Assembly: GCA_009760855.2 (NCBI GenBank)
Contig: WPIO01000013.1
Location: forward strand, 1,588,001-1,652,000
Direction: 5' to 3'
Origin: Cristatella mucedo
Lineage: Eukaryota > Bryozoa > Phylactolaemata > Cristatellidae
DNA length: 64,000 nt
The position numbers were made by a program, and so were the translations under genes. Position 1 is the first letter of the stretch; every line of letters starts with the position of its first letter. Of this stretch, positions 46,350-58,613 are shown in pieces. The notes beneath the pieces are model-generated. The model ran no database searches. It saw only the letters and a program-made list of their open reading frames with translations, and was not told the origin of the DNA.

Positions 46350-46620
46350 AGAAAGATAGTGGGATGTTCTACTCACTACTTCAACTGCTCTCCCGATCTT
46401 CTATGCTTCCCACTTTCTCTTTGAAGCAATCACTTTTAGATTTGGCAGTCTTAGCAGTGTGATCCTGCTGCAGCCACAGCTGCTGTTTGAGCTCTCTTTC
46501 TCGATAGCGATCTTCCTACTTAATGCTCGCTGCCTTCACGCTCTCACTGCATGCCACCGTGTCGCATGTACTTCTTTCATGCTCTTTCGTGCTCCGAATC
46601 CTTATCTTTTGAAATTTTCA
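46350..46620 (+). mobile_element. LINE-B 3' end fragment
   Basis: ctactcacta then cttcaactgctctcccgatc and tatgcttcccactttctctt match the TYYLNCSPDSAMLPTFS region and what follows, in the sense orientation. Confidence 0.65.
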
Positions 46621-47105
46621 GTCCTAAAATAATATTGGTTTTCCAAAACACTTAGGAACTATTCCACAAACGGTATTAATCGCGTGTTTCTGAAGTCATG
46701 TTCATTGGGAAGCTTGTTCTGAACATTTTCTGGCTAAGTACATTTTTAGCAGCTATTGCTCTTCCATTTACTTATCTGCTGTCACTGTAAGGCCTTATAT
46801 AAGTACCTTAAATATCCTACCGAATAAATTTGAATTCAAAAAAGTTGAGAAAATCCCAACATTAGAAACGTTGGCATAAGCTAAAGATTAAGCTAATAAA
46901 ACACGTTAGAACGAAGTGTTAATAACAGAATAAAACAAACAAAGTATGCGTAAGATTAAAACGCATGGCAGTAGCAGCTGCAGGCTGTCGTTCTGTCAGT
47001 CCGTTCTGTCAGTCCCTAAGGCTTGTTGCAAGTGACCATACATGACTCGCTAAATAATATCACGTCTCCTTGACCGAACTAACTGTTTATGGAGAACAGT
47101 ATTGA
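46621..47105. other. Unassigned AT-rich sequence
   Basis: A short tandem (gttctgtcagtcc twice) at 46,990-47,016. No gene recognised. Confidence 0.4.
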
Positions 47106-48155
47106 CTTAACAATAATAATAATAGTAATACACTTGAAAAAGCACCCTCAGTGAACTTAATCTCTCTCTGGGCGCTTTACCTTAGCTGCCAAAGAAACGC
47201 AATCGAATGCTGAATGGTATCGTGCTTGGTAAACAACATGAATAACATGGTTAAGGGTGACATGCACGGACTCACCGTGCAAGTTTGGTTAGTGGCAGCA
47301 TGCACAGTGTCAGCACGCATAGGCACATAAAGAACTAATCGCAGGGATCCACTAAAGGCTGTCATAAACAAGCGCGTTTTTAAGTTCTTTTAAATGTAGT
47401 CAAGTCAGGGGATGTCGTAACCCAAGTCAGGAGTGTGTTCCAGACTATAGAAGCATACGAACTAAATACACGGTCTCCAAAGGATTTAAGGTTTGTACGA
47501 GGTATTGGTAAACATTTCAATTCCAAAAAGCGGGGGGGGGGTACGATGCTTGGCCTGGTGGGGGAGTAGATCTGAGAGATGTGCTGGAGCTAAAGAATGA
47601 AGAAATCTAAAAGTGAGTGACAAAATCTTGAAGTCGATCCGTTGCTTGACAAGTTGCCAGTGCAGGTAGGCGAGAAGTGGTGTAATGTGGCAGCTGTGAG
47701 GCTCACGATAGACAAGCCTAGCTGCGGAGTTTTGCACCAGCTGCAATCGCCTGATCGCACATGCCGGTAGGCCAGTAAGCAGTTGAGTTACAGAAGTCAA
47801 GATGGGATGTCAAAAATGCATGGACCAACTTAGACGTAGTATCCTTATCTAAGCAAGCCCACATTTAAGCAATATTATGTAGCAAAAAGTAGGCATACTT
47901 CAATGTGTAGCAGATGTGGTCGTCTAACAAAAGGTCACTTTAGAACATGGCAGCTAGATTTTGTGCAGATTCAATAGGAGATATGCTGGCAGAGCCAATT
48001 TTGAGCGTTAGCCTTTCCCATTTCTGATTCACACTTGGTTCGCCCATAAATAGTCAGTTTTTATCTTCATTTAATTTTTAAAAATTCGCTACCATCAATG
48101 TGCGAATGTCATCAATACACGCAAGCAAGGGAGTTGAGAGAATTCGAGGTGCTCG

Positions 48156-48684
<529 letters not shown>

Positions 48685-49500
48685 CTCAAAAGCTTGGAGG
48701 GATCAAAGCAAATGTACAGCTGAGTGTCATCCGCATAGCAGTGAAAGCCTAGATTGTTCTTGGCAATCACATAAGCAAGAGGGAGAGTACACACCGTAAA
48801 AAGAACCGGACCTATAACGGAGCCCTGAGGTACCCCATATTTCAGAGGTGCCTCGGATGATTTTTGTCCATTCACATCAATACTCTGAAGACTCCCACTG
48901 AAATAGGACCTGAACCATTGCAGAGCAGTACCAGTGATGTTCGGGCGAGATGAGAGGCCCTCAAGAAGAACTTGGTGATCTATAGTATCAAAAGCTGCGG
49001 AAAGATCGAGCAGAACAAGCACAGATACTCTACCCATGGCTGCATTCCTAAGTAGGTCGTTGAACACCCGAAGCAATGCTGGCTCTGTGGACTAATTACT
49101 CTAAAACCAGACTGGAACTTACTAGCAAGGTTTGAGTTTTAATTACGTGTCTTTGATAGGACCGGTAGAACGAAGACTAGGCGGAAGTTGTTCAAGTTCT
49201 TTTGTTCTGGTGCTGGTTTTCTTAAATAGCGGCATGAATACAGCCTTTTTGAAAGATGCTAGGACACGAACTAAGGCTAATAATATATTTAAGATGTTAT
49301 TTATGCAAAGCAGCAGTAGGTCTATGCTAAGTAGAAGCATGACAGTTGGAATAGGGTCTAGAGGACTAGCTGTCATCTTAGATTGGGATACGAACTTCTA
49401 GATGAGGTCACTCGTGGCCTCCTTGAATGTAGACATTGAGGAGCTACAAGGAATTGAGGGATAGGATTTCAAAGGGGACTGCTGCCTGGGTATGGACTCC

Positions 49501-49740
49501 CTCATCTTTTCTGCCATATATGCTTGTAAACAGGTATATATAGAAAGAGAGATACATGCATACGTATGTATAAACATTTTTGCCTCTGCTGTTTAAACTC
49601 GGTTGACTAAAAAGCCATAAATATATTTGTATTCGTCAATACTAGATAGAACTTTACTTTGATGTCATTATTGTTACAAAGTATGCCTTCCTCTTCACCT
49701 CTACCTAAACGGCATTTAAAATAGCTATTTTTTTTACAAA
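49501..49740. other. Unassigned sequence
   Basis: AT-rich, with a short TA-rich patch. No gene. Confidence 0.4.
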
Positions 49741-49744
49741 CACT

Positions 49745-49915
49745 TAGCAACACTGCTTGCCGGCCTACCGACATGTGCAATCAGGTGATTACAGCTGGTG
49801 CAAAATTCCGCAGCTAGGCTTGTCTGTTGTGAGCGTCGCAGTTGCCACATCACACAACATCTCGCCGATCTGCACTGGCTACCAGTCAAGCAATGGATCT
49901 AATTCAAGGTTTTAA
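49745..49915 (+). mobile_element. LINE-A fragment (SLLAGLPTCAIR to KQ-D)
   Basis: cactgcttgccggcctaccg, gtgcaatcaggtgattacag, tctgcactggctaccagtca. A 170-bp internal piece without 3' tail, in opposite orientation to the next fragment. Confidence 0.8.
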
Positions 49916-50495
49916 CTGCCCATAACTATGAAGTTGGTTTTATCATCATTCAATTTAAGAAAATTTTCCGCCATCCATGTGCCGGTGTCATCAATACATG
50001 TGGCATGGGAGTTAAGAGAATTCGATGCGCTAGGGTTGGGAGGGATCAAAGCAAAGGAGCAATTGAGTGTCGTCAGCATAGAAGTGAAAGTCTAGGTTGT
50101 GGTTGGCAATCACATCGGCAAGAGGAAGAGTTTAAACCGTGAGCAGAACTGGACCGAGCTAGGAGCCCTGATGTAAACTATATTTCATAAGTTCCTCGGA
50201 TCATCTTTTTCCATTCACATAAACACTCTGGAGTCTCCCACTGAGATAGGACCTAAATCGTTGCAATGTAGTGTCAGTGATGCACAAGCGAGATGAGAGG
50301 CACTCGAGAAGGACTTGTGGATCGTAGTATCAAAAGCTGCCAAAATATTGAGCAAAACAAGCACAGATACTCTACCAATGTCTGAGTTCCTAAGTAGGTC
50401 GTTGTACACCCGAAGCATTGCTGACTCTGAGGAGTGATTAGCTCCAAATCCAGACAGGAACTTACTAGCAAGGTTTGAAGGTTTAATATGTGAGT
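49916..50495 (-). mobile_element. LINE-A RT fragment
   Basis: Minus frame 50,215-50,418: MLRVYNDLLRNSDIGRVSVL, VLLNILAAFDTTIH (first motif A residue changed from D to N, AFD kept), then a shift. Further on a YADD region reads HFYADDTQLLLCFDPSQP-like with shifts (50,040-50,090). Confidence 0.8.
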
Positions 50496-50499
50496 CGTC

Positions 50500-50900
50500 A
50501 TCATTGATATTTAAATTAAAGAATATTTTGTGCTATCCATGTGCAATGTGATTGTTACATGCAGCAAGGCAGTTGAGAGAATTCGATTTGCTGAAGGACT
50601 GGGAGGGATCAAAGCAAATATACAACTGAATGTCATCTGCATAGAAGTGAATGCCTAGGTTGTGCCTGGCAAACACATCGGCAGGCCGGAGCATAAACCA
50701 TGAAAAAACCAGACCATGCAAAGAACGCTCGGGCACCCCATACTTCACTGTTTCCTCGGACGATCTTCGTCTATTCACAACAATACAATGCAGTTTCCCA
50801 TTGAGATTGGACCTGAATTATTGCAATGAAGTGCCAGTGATGTCCAGGCGAGAGGAGAAGCTCTCGAGAATGGCTTGTCGATCGACAGTATGTACGAGCT
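50500..50900 (-). mobile_element. LINE-A RT fragment
   Basis: Minus frame 50,533-50,778: NRRRSSEETVKYGVPERSLH, ARHNLGIHFYADDIQLYICF and DPSQSFSKSNSLNCLAACNN. Same orientation as its left neighbour and covering the same palm region, so two overlapping copies stand in tandem. Confidence 0.85.
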
Positions 50901-50999
50901 GCAGACTTGTGCAGTATTCGATCTCGGTGGTCAAGTTTGTATGCTACGGTACCTCTTTTGCTTGTTTGCGACCTCTACTTAGGCGGCTGCATTTCTGGT

Positions 51000-51510
51000 T
51001 CAATTTAGATGTCGTACAGGTTACACGGGCGATAGGTGTACGGTCAGGCACGCACCTCCTGCAACTGCAGCAGGCGGAAGTACGTATTTAGCCGGAAATG
51101 GAAGCATGACTTATCACGAGTAGCCTCTTGTCGTTTACCTTCGAGCGTCGCCGCGGCTTTCGACTGGCGGCAGCACGTTTTCATTTGGTTCTCATTACCG
51201 CCGCTGCCGTCAAAATCGCGCCAGAATATACTGCACGGAAGCACTGCAGCGGCCGCTGCCGCACCGCCGCCGGGATTTTTCATGTGCGTTAAGTTTTTTG
51301 CTTTTTGTTTTTATTATGCCGCCGGCTCGTCCCGTGCTCACGTGCCTGCCTGGTCGCTCGTTCGGTTGGTAGTCAGTCCGTCAGTCACTACATTCGCGAC
51401 ACACGTGCAGCCTCCGGCGCCCCCTGCGAGCCCCAGGTGCGGCGACGACCAACCGTGGGAGTCGCTAGCTGTCGCGAGTAATTGCAGCACCTAGCTGCAC
51501 CGAGAACAAA
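51000..51510. other. GC-rich block upstream of TFP4
   Basis: Clearly higher in G+C and CpG than the flanks (for example ggccgctgccgcaccgccgc at 51,251). Overlapping frames at 51,036-51,494 (+) and 51,044-51,283 (-) are Ala/Pro-rich, as GC-rich sequence often gives, with no domain. It could be a promoter-type island or part of an unseen gene's first exon. Confidence 0.4.
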
Positions 51511-52440
51511 GAGCTGAGCAGAAACTAGGTAGGGGGTAATTCAAGCGATCCCGCTGTTTTTCGCAGGCAATGCAGGAAAACCCGTTCGTTGAATGCGAGT
51601 ATTCTTTGTGATTTATGTTAGTGGAAAGCTACGGCAACACATATAGCAATTAGAACAAGATTGCAACTGATATACCTAAACTGTAGATTAAAAGAGTGTG
51701 ATGATCTGTTCTAAGGTCGTGGTTTATTAAATGCTGACGGTCATACAACGATTGCTAATCTTCAGTGAATTAAGCATGCCAACCAGTTCCTAGATGGAGT
51801 CTGCAGGCTTTCCTTGAGCCACTGCTAAGTAAGCTCAGCAAGGCTTTTTACTTGCGGAGGTTGGCTAGGGAAACATTTGACTTTTGATTCGTTCATTCTC
51901 AGTAGTCTTGAAATCCTAATCGGACAACCTGCACTGTGTGGAAGACAATGCTGGGTAGTGTATGGCTTCCTACTTCGATTTAGGTGCTGTATCCTGCACT
52001 CTTTCTTAGAATAAAAAGGGCTTTATCCTGTGGGCAAGGAATAAAAAGAGCAATCCGTTGGAGCAGGCCATCTTGAGACTAATAACTGGCTTTAGAATTT
52101 CGCTGTGTAGGGTTCTAGGATCATGACATCAAGGTCAAATTTCAAATAAGCCACCTACATTCCCCTGGCAATTGATTAAGATAAATTTTGTGTTTTAGGA
52201 AAAGGCGAGTATCTGCGAACTGACTACGTTCCAGATAAATCTACATTTAATCATGTCATCGTAAATATGCATTGAGTTTTTCATGGTTATGGAATATCGC
52301 CACCTTCACTTATCAGACAACGCCGTAATGAACGCATGATGCTATTAAAAAGTTATTTCGTCAATTGTGCCTTGAATACATAACTTGTCTAGGCCCCATC
52401 ATTTGTATCCATTGGTATGCATTCCCAGACTGTCAGTGAT
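51511..52440. other. Unassigned sequence, includes putative TFP4 intron 1
   Basis: No exon 1 of the TFP type (hydrophobic run ending DGG before GTAAGT) could be found here. Confidence 0.4.
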
Positions 52441-52472
52441 AGAGATTTTCAAAAGGCACTACTGTGTTTTAG

Positions 52473-53034
52473 CGGACTCGCAAATCAGTTGCTACGTCTG
52501 CAGCTCAAAGAATGACTCATTTTTGGCGCGAGCATATTGTCGTCTAACCTGCAGACCACCACCTGTGCCTCCGGGCAATGCCTTCTTACAAAGACGGCAG
52601 GAAACATAGCCTCTGTCCGTAAGTATGCACCCCGCTTACATCGCTAGCTCGCAGTTGACAAAATGAATGCCAACTCAATACGACTGCTAGCTTGTCTGAC
52701 CGTCGGCTGTGCTGCTAGGTAGGCTCGACTTCCTGAATATCAGTGACGTCAGAGAGTCCTAATGTTTCCTTGATCTCAGCAATCTTCGTATTTCTTCTCT
52801 GCAGCCTTTGCCGAATATGATCGCTCGTGCGTCGATTTTGCAATCAACTTCAATGGATGCTCATATTCAACAGCGAATTTCGCGTTTCGCGGATCGGTAA
52901 CGCTGTCTTCATGTTATTGCAAAACATCTGGGTGTAACTTTTTGCCAAGCAACCAATATGGATTGGCATCTGGGATGGCTTTGCTGGCTTACTTGCTGCT
53001 AGGTGCCCTTGCAAACAGCAGAAGTGTACTCTAA
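52473..53034 (+). pseudogene. TFP4: three-finger protein locus with frameshift
   Basis: Exon 2 is 52,473-52,618, with an AG acceptor and a GTAAGT donor. It opens with ISCYVCSSKND but is 146 bp where the other copies have 147. The missing base falls between the codons for NDS and SSNL, where the third Cys is also lost; in the shifted frame TTCASGQCLLTKTAG is still readable. Exon 3 (52,805-53,034) is fully open: FAEYDRSCVDFAINFNGCS, CYCKTSGCN and a GPI-type tail ending GALANSRSVL. Its 3' UTR resembles those of TFP1/2 (aaccagcaaaacgaag). No exon 1 seen. Probably a young pseudogene, unless the deletion is a sequencing error. Confidence 0.75.
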
Positions 53035-54025
53035 GAAGCCAAATCTCCACGGATAAGAAAATAAGATTTCGCCTAAGTCTCTCGGAACTTGGTTTTGCTG
53101 TTCTTACCTTAAATGCGTGTAGCAGACGAACCAGCAAAACGAAGGAAAACTAGGCGAGAATTAAAAAGCTTGCTAGGCTCGGCATTTTGACCTCTTGAGT
53201 TTATTTGTGACTTAACCATTAATCGGTACCAAGGAACGGTTGGAAATCTCTATCTGTCGCTGAATGTGCCGAGCAATTCTATGATGTGCACTCTTATGCA
53301 ATACACCGAGTGAAAATAAGTTTTTTTCTGAAATATGTAAGACTCTTGATTGAAGAACACTTTAAGGCACTTTAAAGAAGTCGTCGCAGCACATTTTTTG
53401 GACAAGCTGGAGAAAGAGCTGTTCAATCTACGGCGGCTAGAAAGCTAGCAGCAATCCAAAAAGAATGAAGGATAGGTGAATATAGATCCAATAACAAGAA
53501 TAATAAGGACAATCATTATAGTTTATACAATATCGCCCTTAACGAAAGAAATATTTTATTAGACGCTCCAATCAGTCACTGCAATAAGACAAATAGCTGA
53601 GAGTAAACGAGAAGCAATGACTCGTCTTAAGAGGAACATGCAAATGGACACAATTACCATGTTTAAATACCTTGAAAAAAGCATATCATGAACTACTCAG
53701 GGGATCAAATGTTGAGTGGGACTCGTGATGCATATACAGCAACTCATGCAAAGGTAACCACTCATAGCACCCGGCAAAAAGAAATACAAGTTCTCTGGTG
53801 CGCAACGAGAGCTCAGAAAACACGCCAGCCTTTAACTTTAACAGCCTTTAACTTTAATTCTAAAGCATAAATAAAATCACAGAAGCCAACTGTTAACGAA
53901 CATTTCCCCGCCCTTTGATCGCTCTAGATTCTCCAGCTATCTATTTTGCATTGACTTGGACCCCAGAGATGTTTCCCTGAATTATTGCAGGTAATTTTTA
54001 TGACATCCCGGATGTTCGTACGTAC
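53035..54025. other. TFP4 3' flank and unassigned sequence
   Basis: 3' UTR-like homology to TFP2 runs to about 53,230. Beyond it no gene or repeat was recognised; the 60-codon frame at 53,688 has a small internal repeat only. Confidence 0.4.
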
Positions 54026-54029
54026 ACAC

Positions 54030-54620
54030 ATCGATGAAGTCTACGGTGGCGCGAGCCAGTCTACAGGGCAGAGCGAGATTATCGCTAGAGAAAAGTGTCG
54101 GTGAAATGCAAGGCGGTTATCCAAGGTCTAAACTCAAACGCTTGCGAGTGTTGCCCATCAGCGAATTTAGCCTTCGCCTGCCTACCATCAGCAGCGAGAG
54201 GCGTGCCGGCGACGGACTGCAGGAGGGAGGGCCAGAATGCAGCTGCACCACGATCGTCGAGAGCACCTGCCCACCGCCGCTCTGGTTAACCAGGATCCAC
54301 GAGGCAGACAGGGTAGGGTGATACGTGAGGCTCAGCCTTCACTACTTAAGCTTCGCTAAGAGACATCACTTCGCTACACCAGCGTCGGCGCGTCACAGTA
54401 GAAGCAAGCGCGCATGCGCGCAGGCTTACCGCTTACTCACCAGACCAGCCTCCCCTGGGCTGTTACGCCTACGACGCCGTCGATCGTGCTGCTGTATTGC
54501 CGCTGCTTACGCCGCTGTCATGCTGCTTTTCTCGAGCACCATTGAATTGGCCTCTCTTGGGTTTTGTCGCACTGGGGACTTGCTTGAACCGCCATTTTTG
54601 CTGCGGCTGTAATTCTTCTG
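54030..54620. other. GC-rich block
   Basis: CpG-dense for this window (for example gcgcgcatgcgcgcaggctt at 54,409). Frames 54,034-54,321 and 54,325-54,612 are open but without recognisable domains. Possibly a promoter-type island. Confidence 0.4.
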
Positions 54621-54666
54621 GCGTTTGTGTAAAAATACGCGACTAGGAGTGGTATTAAGAGGTATT

Positions 54667-54768
54667 TCCCTTTGCAGCAAATGTAAAGCGCCTAGAAAGA
54701 GATTAAGTTCTCTGAGGGCGCTTTATCAAGTACATTAGTATTAGTATTATTATTATTATTAATCCGGG
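54667..54768 (+). mobile_element. LINE-A tail fragment, about 100 bp
   Basis: ccctttgcagcaaatgtaaa then gcgcctagaaagagattaag, gcgctttatcaagtacatta and (TTA)n. The tail is close to consensus, suggesting a relatively young insertion. Confidence 0.9.
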
Positions 54769-55079
54769 CGGTGAGAGTATCTACAAAAGCAAGAGCGGCG
54801 CCAATTCTGGAAGGTCATCGATGCCACCCGCCTAAAGCCGTCTGGCTATCTTATGACGTGCCAATGGAAGGACGGTTCAATGTGCACCAAATCCCTAACA
54901 ATAGCTGAAGTGATGCTAGAAGACTCCTTTTTCCTATTTGGTTGGTACCGAAACCTAGTTGAAATTGACTAAATGCCCGGCTGTAACTAATGCTGCCCCT
55001 ACTAGCTTTGCTTTCGTTCATATCGTGCTGTCGATACAAGCTAGTGCGGCGGACTAGCCATTGCCATAGCTCGTTCCTC

Positions 55080-55240
55080 ACTTGCTTTCGATTAAAATCT
55101 TCGACCCTTTAAATAAGGCTTTCGAATCTATTTTCTTTAGTCTATCAAAAAGCAAGCTGCTTCCTGTAGCGGCAGCAATCTATCGTACCCAAGTTACTGA
55201 TTTTTGCCTGGTTTTTCGGATCTAATTTGCAATCCTCGTC
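55080..55240 (+). mobile_element. LINE-A endonuclease fragment
   Basis: ggctttcgaatctattttct, aaaaagcaagctgcttcctg and aatctatcgtacccaagtta match, in order, the SFESI...SPKNKLPMV..VYHPP region at 32,760-32,830. Short and decayed. Confidence 0.6.
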
Positions 55241-55389
55241 TTAAGAAACGTCCCTAACCTGTCAAGCAATTGCAAAACTTACTTTGAACACCCACCTGAC
55301 CTGTTACAGGGAAAGTTCTATAATTTAGCTGATTCCCTATATCCTAATTCTAATTTTATGGACTAATCCACTAAATCCGCTGAGCGGAT

Positions 55390-55690
55390 TCAAGTTGCGC
55401 TTGTGCTGGCTGCTGGAGCTGTTCAGAAGCAGAAGCACTGTGGGCGCGTCATCACCATCACGTGATTCCGCCCCCCCCCGCCGACGTTCCGTTCGCCCAA
55501 TGGGCGCGCTCCTTGCCGGCACGTGACGTGCTGCTGGCCGCTCAATTCACTTGCTGCTGGTGCGTCGGCCTCTTCATCTCACCGCCCGTCGCGCGCCCAT
55601 GAGCCCCTACATCACATCGACATTAACTTGACGCGTTTCGGTTGCGGGTTTTTTGCGGAGAGGTCACGGCGAGAGATTACGCTACAGTGG
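55390..55690. other. GC-rich, CpG-dense block
   Basis: Includes C10 (55,471-55,480), ggcacgtgacgtgctgct (overlapping E-box and CRE-like core) and a CCAAT at 55,498. Could be a promoter, but no exon follows that could be recognised. The frame at 55,653-55,901 (82 codons) has no domain. Confidence 0.4.
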
Positions 55691-56119
55691 GCAAAGTAGA
55701 TATCATTTGCCTTTTGCCCGAGTCCTTAAAAAGCCTATTGAAAGAACACATGTTCGGAATCAGCACTCGGAATCGGAACTAGCGTACAGACCTCTGTTCG
55801 GGCAGGGATGGACGGTTGCAGGATTCCAGTACCTGTCAAGGCACGCAGCAACAGAACAGGTGCACAGAGCGCCCGACTCAACTGTTCAATTTGAGGGCTA
55901 GAACGCAACACCTACTTGCCACATAGTCCCGAGCACAACTGCTAAAGAGAAAAACTGACTGCCAATAACATGGCTTGCCGTAATTCTGCCTAGCCGCGGC
56001 TTATGACAAAGCGTTCAACAGATCCTTTTAATAAAGGAGACGTATATTAATACAATATCAGCAGTCAGTATCTGAACTATTTAGCACAACGCCATTTTAA
56101 TTTCATCTCGATTAGGCTA

Positions 56120-56605
56120 TACTGGCACTCCAGCGTAAACTGAAAAAGATCCTATTTTCGAGTGTGATTTCTTTTTATATCAATTGGCAACCATCTATCA
56201 AGGAAGCTACTACAGTATGGGTTCCCCGCGCGAGTGTACTTAGTCAGCTTCTTCACTTGAACGATTTTTTCACAATTTATATTCAACCTCCTTTGCTAAT
56301 ATAATCTCCGCAAATCTAACTAAGCTTGCATATATTCTTATACAAAAAGCTGCCGCCGGGCTTAGACTCGTTTTATCTTTCGGCTTCCTTTTTATCTTTC
56401 ATGTCTAACTCGCTTAACTGTCATCTACTAAGCATATCTAAATGTTGAGCCCGTGTATGTCACATCTAACAATGCTATTCTTGATAACATTGCGAATGTT
56501 ACCACCAATAAATTGGTCATTACTTCAATACAGCATCTGTAAAGTGTTTAGAAAAAGGTTAAATTTCCAGAGAGCACTATGCAAATTTACTATTATAATT
56601 GCTAT
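56120..56605 (+). mobile_element. LINE-A-like relic
   Basis: A weak GVPRASVLSQLL (56,219-56,255) stands for GVPQGSVLGPVL. It is followed, after deletions, by the 3' UTR (tgttgagcccgtgtatgtca) and tail (aaagtgtttagaaaaaggtt). Very decayed. Confidence 0.6.
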
Positions 56606-57010
56606 GGTTAATATAGTTCAGAATGAATTGCTTAAATTTGCTCTTTAACGGAAACAGAATTTCTAAAATTAGATAAAGATTAAAATTTAATTTTTTTGGA
56701 AATAAAAGGCCAAATTTCCAAATTTGCCTTGGCCAAAAATATCTCCAGCTGCGTCGGCATGCAATCTGTTGTCTTCTATTAAAATAAACGTTTTCTCTAT
56801 GATCGAGTAATATTCACATCAACTTTTTTCTGCCTCCTACTAATTGCTGGTGCAAACGGTTGAGATTTTTGTACACGGATACTACAGCGAAGCGGATACA
56901 TGAATTATGTTTTAACATCCTGTCTAGACACTTTAGCAATAACAGCACAAAGGTTTTCATGCCATTGAAATATTGCCCCGAATAAGTAACTTGTGTTTCC
57001 GAGATGTATG
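56606..57010. other. Unassigned AT-rich sequence
   Basis: No feature recognised. Confidence 0.4.
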
Positions 57011-57012
57011 TA

Positions 57013-57060
57013 CTACTAATAATAATAATAATGCACTTGATAAAGCGCTGTCAGTGAACT

Positions 57061-57118
<58 letters not shown>

Positions 57119-57545
57119 GCGCTTTACATTTGCTGCAAAGGGAAATGCAATTGAATGGTAAGTAAAATCATGCTTGAAGGACAAACAAAATGAATAATAT
57201 GGTTAGGGGTGACATGCACAGGGTCAGCATGCAAATGTGGTTAGTGGCAGCATGCACAGTGTCAGCACGCATAAGCAAATCAAGGACGAATCACAGGGAT
57301 CCACTAAATGCTGTCCTAAATAGGTGTGTTTTCAAGTTCCTTTTAAATGTGGTCAGGTCAGGGGTCGTTCTGATGCAGGTCGGGAGGGAGTTCCAGGCTT
57401 TGGGAGCATACGAACTAAATGCATGGTCTCCAAAGGATTTGAGGTTTGTATGAGTTATTTGTAGACTGTTTGATTCCGAAAAGCGGGTGGTACGATGCTT
57501 GGCCTGATGGGGTAGTATATCTGAGAGATAGGCTGGAGATGCTAG
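57013..57545 (-). mobile_element. LINE-A 3' end with (CT)n grown inside its tail
   Basis: (TTA)n, gcacttgataaagcgctgtc, then aactcaatctctctct. A 56-bp CT run stands exactly where other copies have ctctttctagg, and the tail resumes with gcgctttacatttgctgcaa. 3' UTR and YAPKAWNSLPTCIRTTPDLT (57,291-57,551) follow. Confidence 0.9.
57062..57117 (+). repeat. (CT)n microsatellite inside LINE-A tail
   Basis: A pure CT run, flanked on both sides by conserved LINE-A tail sequence. Confidence 0.95.
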
Positions 57546-57844
57546 ATGCATGTATGTTCAAAATTACAGTTTGATGGAGGCAGCGCCTACTGCCCAAATA
57601 AATCCAGCTGGCAGAAACTTAAAGAACCAAATATGCCATAAACTGCTAAAGTAATTTAGAGACTAGTCTGCAATTACAAGTGAGCTTCTATTGACTGTGA
57701 CAAAGTATAGGGAAACTTTCACGTGAAGAGCTCCTATTTTGTATAGCTTTTGAATTGCTTGAAGCATGGCAATTTGTTTTGTTAATCTAAATTAATCCAT
57801 TTTGAGCCAAAATGCCAAAAAGGTTTCTAGGGATATTGGTGATT
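57546..57844. other. Unassigned sequence
   Basis: No repeat or gene recognised. Confidence 0.4.
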
Positions 57845-57988
57845 CGTCGGATGAAGTCTGTGGGCTATCGAATGCCTACCAAAATCCGCCCAGGCTTTGA
57901 GGGCGCTATATACAACTTTCCTGCGTAACACCCACGTGGTATTCGTGGTTCTACAGAGTTACAGACAGAGATACATTACATAGGGGAG
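57845..57988 (+). mobile_element. LINE-B 3' end fragment
   Basis: cggatgaagtctgtgggcta, ctttcctgcgtaacacccac, ctacagagttacagacagag and atacattacat, matching the 3' UTR seen inverted at 17,455-17,580. Confidence 0.8.
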
Positions 57989-58410
57989 AATTTATTTGGA
58001 TCAGCTCGAGTTGCAAGCCTTCTTTTGCACTCCATGTACGACTGGCGGAACGACTGGCTTGTAGGCGCGAGGTTATTTTAAGGATAGGAAAATCTCATTC
58101 AACATTTCTACACCTACTTGAAATTCGTAATCTCATGCATATAAATCAATGGCTTTGCAGTTTTGGCTTCGATCAACTGTCTTATTTCTCTTCCTGCTGC
58201 TTTACTTTCGTACGCAGTTTTACTATCCGACCTGTTCACTCTTGAAATTAAACAGAATAGTAATGCAATAAACCAATGACATTTTTCGTGCTGCTACACT
58301 TTATAGCTTGCATGCAGGCTATCTGGATGCTCGTAGTCTAGGTTACCAAGTTGTCTCAACCCTTTACATAGCTTAAAATGCTTAAAAGCTACTCGGAGGC
58401 TGGAGGATGG
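57989..58410. other. Unassigned sequence
   Basis: No feature recognised. Confidence 0.4.
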
Positions 58411-58417
58411 AATGGCG

Positions 58418-58452
58418 AGAGAGAGAGAGAGAGAAAAAGAGAGAGAGAGAGT

Positions 58453-58488
<36 letters not shown>

Positions 58489-58535
58489 AAGAGAGAGAGA
58501 GAGAGGGTGAGTGAGAGAGAGAGAGTGAGAGAGAG
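58418..58535 (+). repeat. (GA)n imperfect microsatellite
   Basis: GA run with AAAA, GTGA and GGAA breaks. It sits about 420 bp upstream of the TFP5 exon 1. The Arg/Glu frame over it is artefact. Confidence 0.95.
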
Positions 58536-58613
58536 CAATACAGTACGGAAATATAATTTCATGTTTGAGACTGCGAATGCAGAAAAAGTGAGAGAATTAG
58601 AGAGCGGTTAGGG

